Shown here: piece after piece, positions 61,723-64,000 of the stretch
Position numbering within the stretch: position 1 is the first letter of the stretch
Layout of the letters: each line of letters opens with the position of its first letter
DNA from: an uncultured bacterium
GTDB taxonomy: Bacteria > Patescibacteriota > Gracilibacteria > Absconditabacterales > Absconditicoccaceae
DNA length: 64,000 nt
Reading direction: 5' to 3'
NCBI GenBank assembly: GCA_947168815.1
Contig: CAMVNG010000002.1
Location: forward strand, 186,001-250,000
Position numbers and translations under genes: made by a program
Notes under the pieces: generated by a model
Database searches by the model: none
Seen by the model: the letters and a program-made list of their open reading frames with translations, nothing else
Told to the model about the DNA's origin: nothing

Positions 61723-62604
61723 ATGTGGTGGAATCAAGTATTAAATTCTTTTAATTATGTTTGGGATACTTTAACAAAGTTTGTATATGAACAACCATTT
61801 ATATTTATTATTTTCTTAATACTTATTATTTGGTCAGCTATTTCTCAGATCGTTAAAATAAAATTAAAGAAAAAATATATCGATCCATATGAATGGTCAT
61901 GAAATACAGAAAATAGAGAATTCTATATTAGATATTATAAAAAGGTACAATATATTGATTTGTTTTGAGCAATTATAGGAATCCTATTAATTTTTGTATA
62001 TCTTTTAACAAAAGATAAAATCGTTTGAGCTGTTTGGGCTGTGTGAGTTTGATGAGTTTTGATAACTTTCCAAACATTTACAGTTTCACTTTTCACATAT
62101 TTTCTATTAATCAGGAATTATAAAATATGAGACACGATAAGAGTAAGAGTTAATTGAGATACCATGCAATGACAAATCTTATATATCAAACTTCTTCATG
62201 TTTGAATCTCATGAAAGAATGATTATTGAGAAAATACCTGACAGTTTTTTGTTGTTCCCAATTATCAAATGCGGAATAATCCAATTGTTAAAATAGATTT
62301 AGCATTAGATAATATTGCTAAAGATTCCTTAATAATTGTTTATGATCCTAAAAATTATAAATTAGGGTTTAAAGAGTTCTCTTCAGAACTAAGGAAATAT
62401 TTAGATGCTTTATTCCCATTAAAGTCAGCTACAGATGTTTCTTATTTCAGAAGCTATATAGGAGTGAAATACAAATGGGATGTTACTTATAATGATGATT
62501 GAAAAGTATCAATTTGGATTTGATTTGTTGAAAAAAGATCTACATCAAAGCAGATCAAAGAAAAAATTATTAGTTTTGTGGAAGATAAGAAAAAAACAGA
62601 GTAA
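61723..62604 (+). CDS. MscS-like mechanosensitive channel
   Basis: 293 residues. Two to three helices (FIFIIFLILIIWSAI; GIIGILLIFVYLL; TFTVSLFTYFLL), then a beta domain with NYKIGDTIRVRVNGDTMQGQ and VVPNYQMRNNPIVKIDL, which fits the MscS beta domain (IGDxIxV...xGxV...iPN). The alanine/glycine pore helix is short and the family match is moderate. Promoter TTGTTA-17-TATAGT lies upstream. Confidence 0.8.
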
Positions 62605-62606
62605 TA

Positions 62607-63482
62607 CTACGATACATCAATAGCATCAGTATCAATAGAATTATTATCAATATTCCATTCTAGGTCTTTGATTTCTTCTGTTGTTGCTGCTAAATAACTG
62701 TCAATTTCACTTTGCTTTTGTTCTTCGAGTTGTGCTAAATTTCTAAAACCTAGCATATTATAAGCCCCTTTCATAATATCATCTTTAATAGGGGTCCTTA
62801 AAGAACCAACGAAATTATCTAAAGCTTTTCATAATGATTTTCAAAAAGCATCCAAACCTGATGTATCTAGAGTATATGTAGCTTTACCACTTCTCATTTG
62901 TTCCCATCTTTGTAAATCTGATTGCTCACCTTCAGGAATAATTTTAGATATTGTAACTGCTCAATCTTTTCCTTTTTGAATTTTAAAATCATATCTATAG
63001 CTAGTTGCGAAGGTTTTGTTTATGTATATTAATCTCAAACTTCAATCGTTTAACTTTTCTATTCTTTGCCCTCAAACACTAATTCTTTCAGTTGAATCTC
63101 TAAATCCTAACATGCTATAAGTTCCTTTACAAATACCATCCTCAACAGGAGCTTTTATTGGACCTACAAAATTTTCTAATGCTTTTCATAGTGAATCTCA
63201 AAAATCAGTTAAGTTTGTAGTATTAAGAGTAAATACAGCTTTTTTATTCCTTATTTGCTCCATTCCCTGAAACCCTGGTAGATTGTTTTCTGGGATAATG
63301 TTTGAGATAGTGACTTCTCAATTCTTTCCTTTTTGAATTTTAAAATCAAACTTAAATTTTTTTGCTATAGTCTCAAAAGTATAGGTAAATTTTAAACTTC
63401 AATCTCTCATTTTTTCGACTTTTTGTCATCAGAACTGAATAACTTCATTTGAATGTTGTGATTCAGAAGCTCTCATATTCAT
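62607..63482 (-). CDS. Protein of two tandem homologous domains
   Basis: 291 residues, made of two copies of about 120 residues. Shared segments: YDFKIQKGKDGAVTISKIIP with FDFKIQKGKNGEVTISNIIP, and FGKSLGKALDNFVG with FGDSLGKALENFVG, and NMLGFRN with SMLGFRD. An acidic tail ends the protein. No known domain recognised; it is soluble. The internal duplication must be fairly recent because the copies are still close. Confidence 0.85.
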
Positions 63483-63552
63483 GATATTATTTATTAGATA
63501 GTAAACAAAATAAGTATAGTTACAGATTATTAGTTTGTCAATCTTTTACTAA

Positions 63553-63637
63553 CAAAAAAAGCCCTTCCTAAGAAGAGCTTTTTTTGCTTTTACCTTCTAT
63601 ACTTCACCATGAAAACGAACACTACAACGATTCGCAC
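63553..63637 (-). ncRNA. Candidate ~85-nt small RNA
   Basis: Leftward TTGACT (63667-63672), 17 bases, TATAAG (63644-63649). The transcript ends in AGCTCTTCTT/AAGGGCT with a T-run. Only a six-codon AUG frame is present. It shares its terminator region with the start side of the duplicated-domain gene. Function unknown. Confidence 0.55.
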
Positions 63638-63724
63638 ATCAATCTTATAACTAAATATTAGATAAAAGTCAATAGAATTTATTTTAAAAATAGAAAAGTC
63701 TATAGATTAAAGAAAAACATTGTA

Positions 63725-64000
63725 TTACCGCCTTTCTCGCCATGCTCTTAGTGATTCATAAGCTCACATTCTTCTATTCATTGCTTTAACAAATCATTGC
63801 ATAATTAATGGATTTTTAAGCATTTCTTTTTCTTCATCTTTTGTAAGTTTATGATATGCATATCAAAGTGATGATCAACTTCATCTTAAAACATTAGAGT
63901 TAATAACACCAGCATCTGTTCATTTTAATCACCACCATTTTCTATGAATTATGTTGGTTCAATTAAGTGCATCTCTATTTATACGTCAGAATTTTCCTGT
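63725..64000 (-). CDS. Partial hypothetical protein (C-terminal part)
   Basis: At least 90 residues to UAA 63725-63727, continuing beyond the right edge. Tryptophan- and glycine-rich middle (HRKWWGLKGTDAG) and a basic end (RMGAYESLRAWRERR). UGA glycines are frequent, so it is of the recoded class. No family recognised. Confidence 0.7.

Overview
The window is chromosomal DNA from a low-GC bacterium that reads UGA as glycine (translation table 25), which points to the Absconditabacteria (SR1) or Gracilibacteria. The evidence is direct. The C-terminus of RNA polymerase beta' is one open frame only if UGA is sense. The thioredoxin WCGPC motif, the MoxR Walker A loop, the GpmI catalytic-serine loop and the glycine-rich motifs of RuvC, rhomboid and CotH all carry UGA where glycine belongs. 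Most genes therefore end only at UAA or UAG, and a standard-code reading chops them into fragments.

Layout. 1-2.8 kb: rpoC end and a BspA-like/SLH surface protein. 2.9-14 kb: an accessory island of a long MoxR-type AAA ATPase, a repeat protein, a giant VWA protein and two companions in one leftward operon; three of them share an N-terminal tag. A kinase-like gene and a coiled-coil gene follow. 14-33 kb: lipoproteins, an MFS transporter, GpmI, membrane proteins, a C-terminal processing protease and a PhoH-like protein. 33.2-33.9 kb: a roughly 700-nt apparently noncoding transcription unit. 34-48 kb: small accessory genes, metallo-hydrolase, rhomboid, PAP2 and HAD enzymes, HU, a thymidylate-synthase-like enzyme and an HD protein. 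48-64 kb: a VTC/DUF4956/CotH operon, MFS, DUF4153, Elp3, a SplB-like radical-SAM protein, thioredoxin, RuvC, a Na/Ca exchanger, an MscS-like channel and a tandem-duplicated protein.

The most unusual feature is a second class of genes mixed among the recoded ones. Fourteen ORFs (62-482 codons) contain no in-frame UGA, use GGN glycine and more CGN arginine, and mostly look richer in GC. Almost all sit behind an individual TTGnnn-17-TATAnT-type promoter and an A/C-rich, Shine-Dalgarno-less leader (AACAAATACAAA or AAACAAAAAC type). Three of them stop at UGA immediately before an intrinsic terminator. Five are contiguous at 42.1-45.3 kb. They look like standard-code cassettes living in a code-25 chromosome.

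A third theme is RNA. Eight intergenic units have good promoters, strong hairpins and terminators but no convincing ORF. One carries a 12-nt match to the canonical Shine-Dalgarno/16S 3'-tail complement. No tRNA, rRNA, CRISPR array or insertion sequence was recognised.

All translations were made by eye with table 25. Family assignments rest on motifs, not on database searches.
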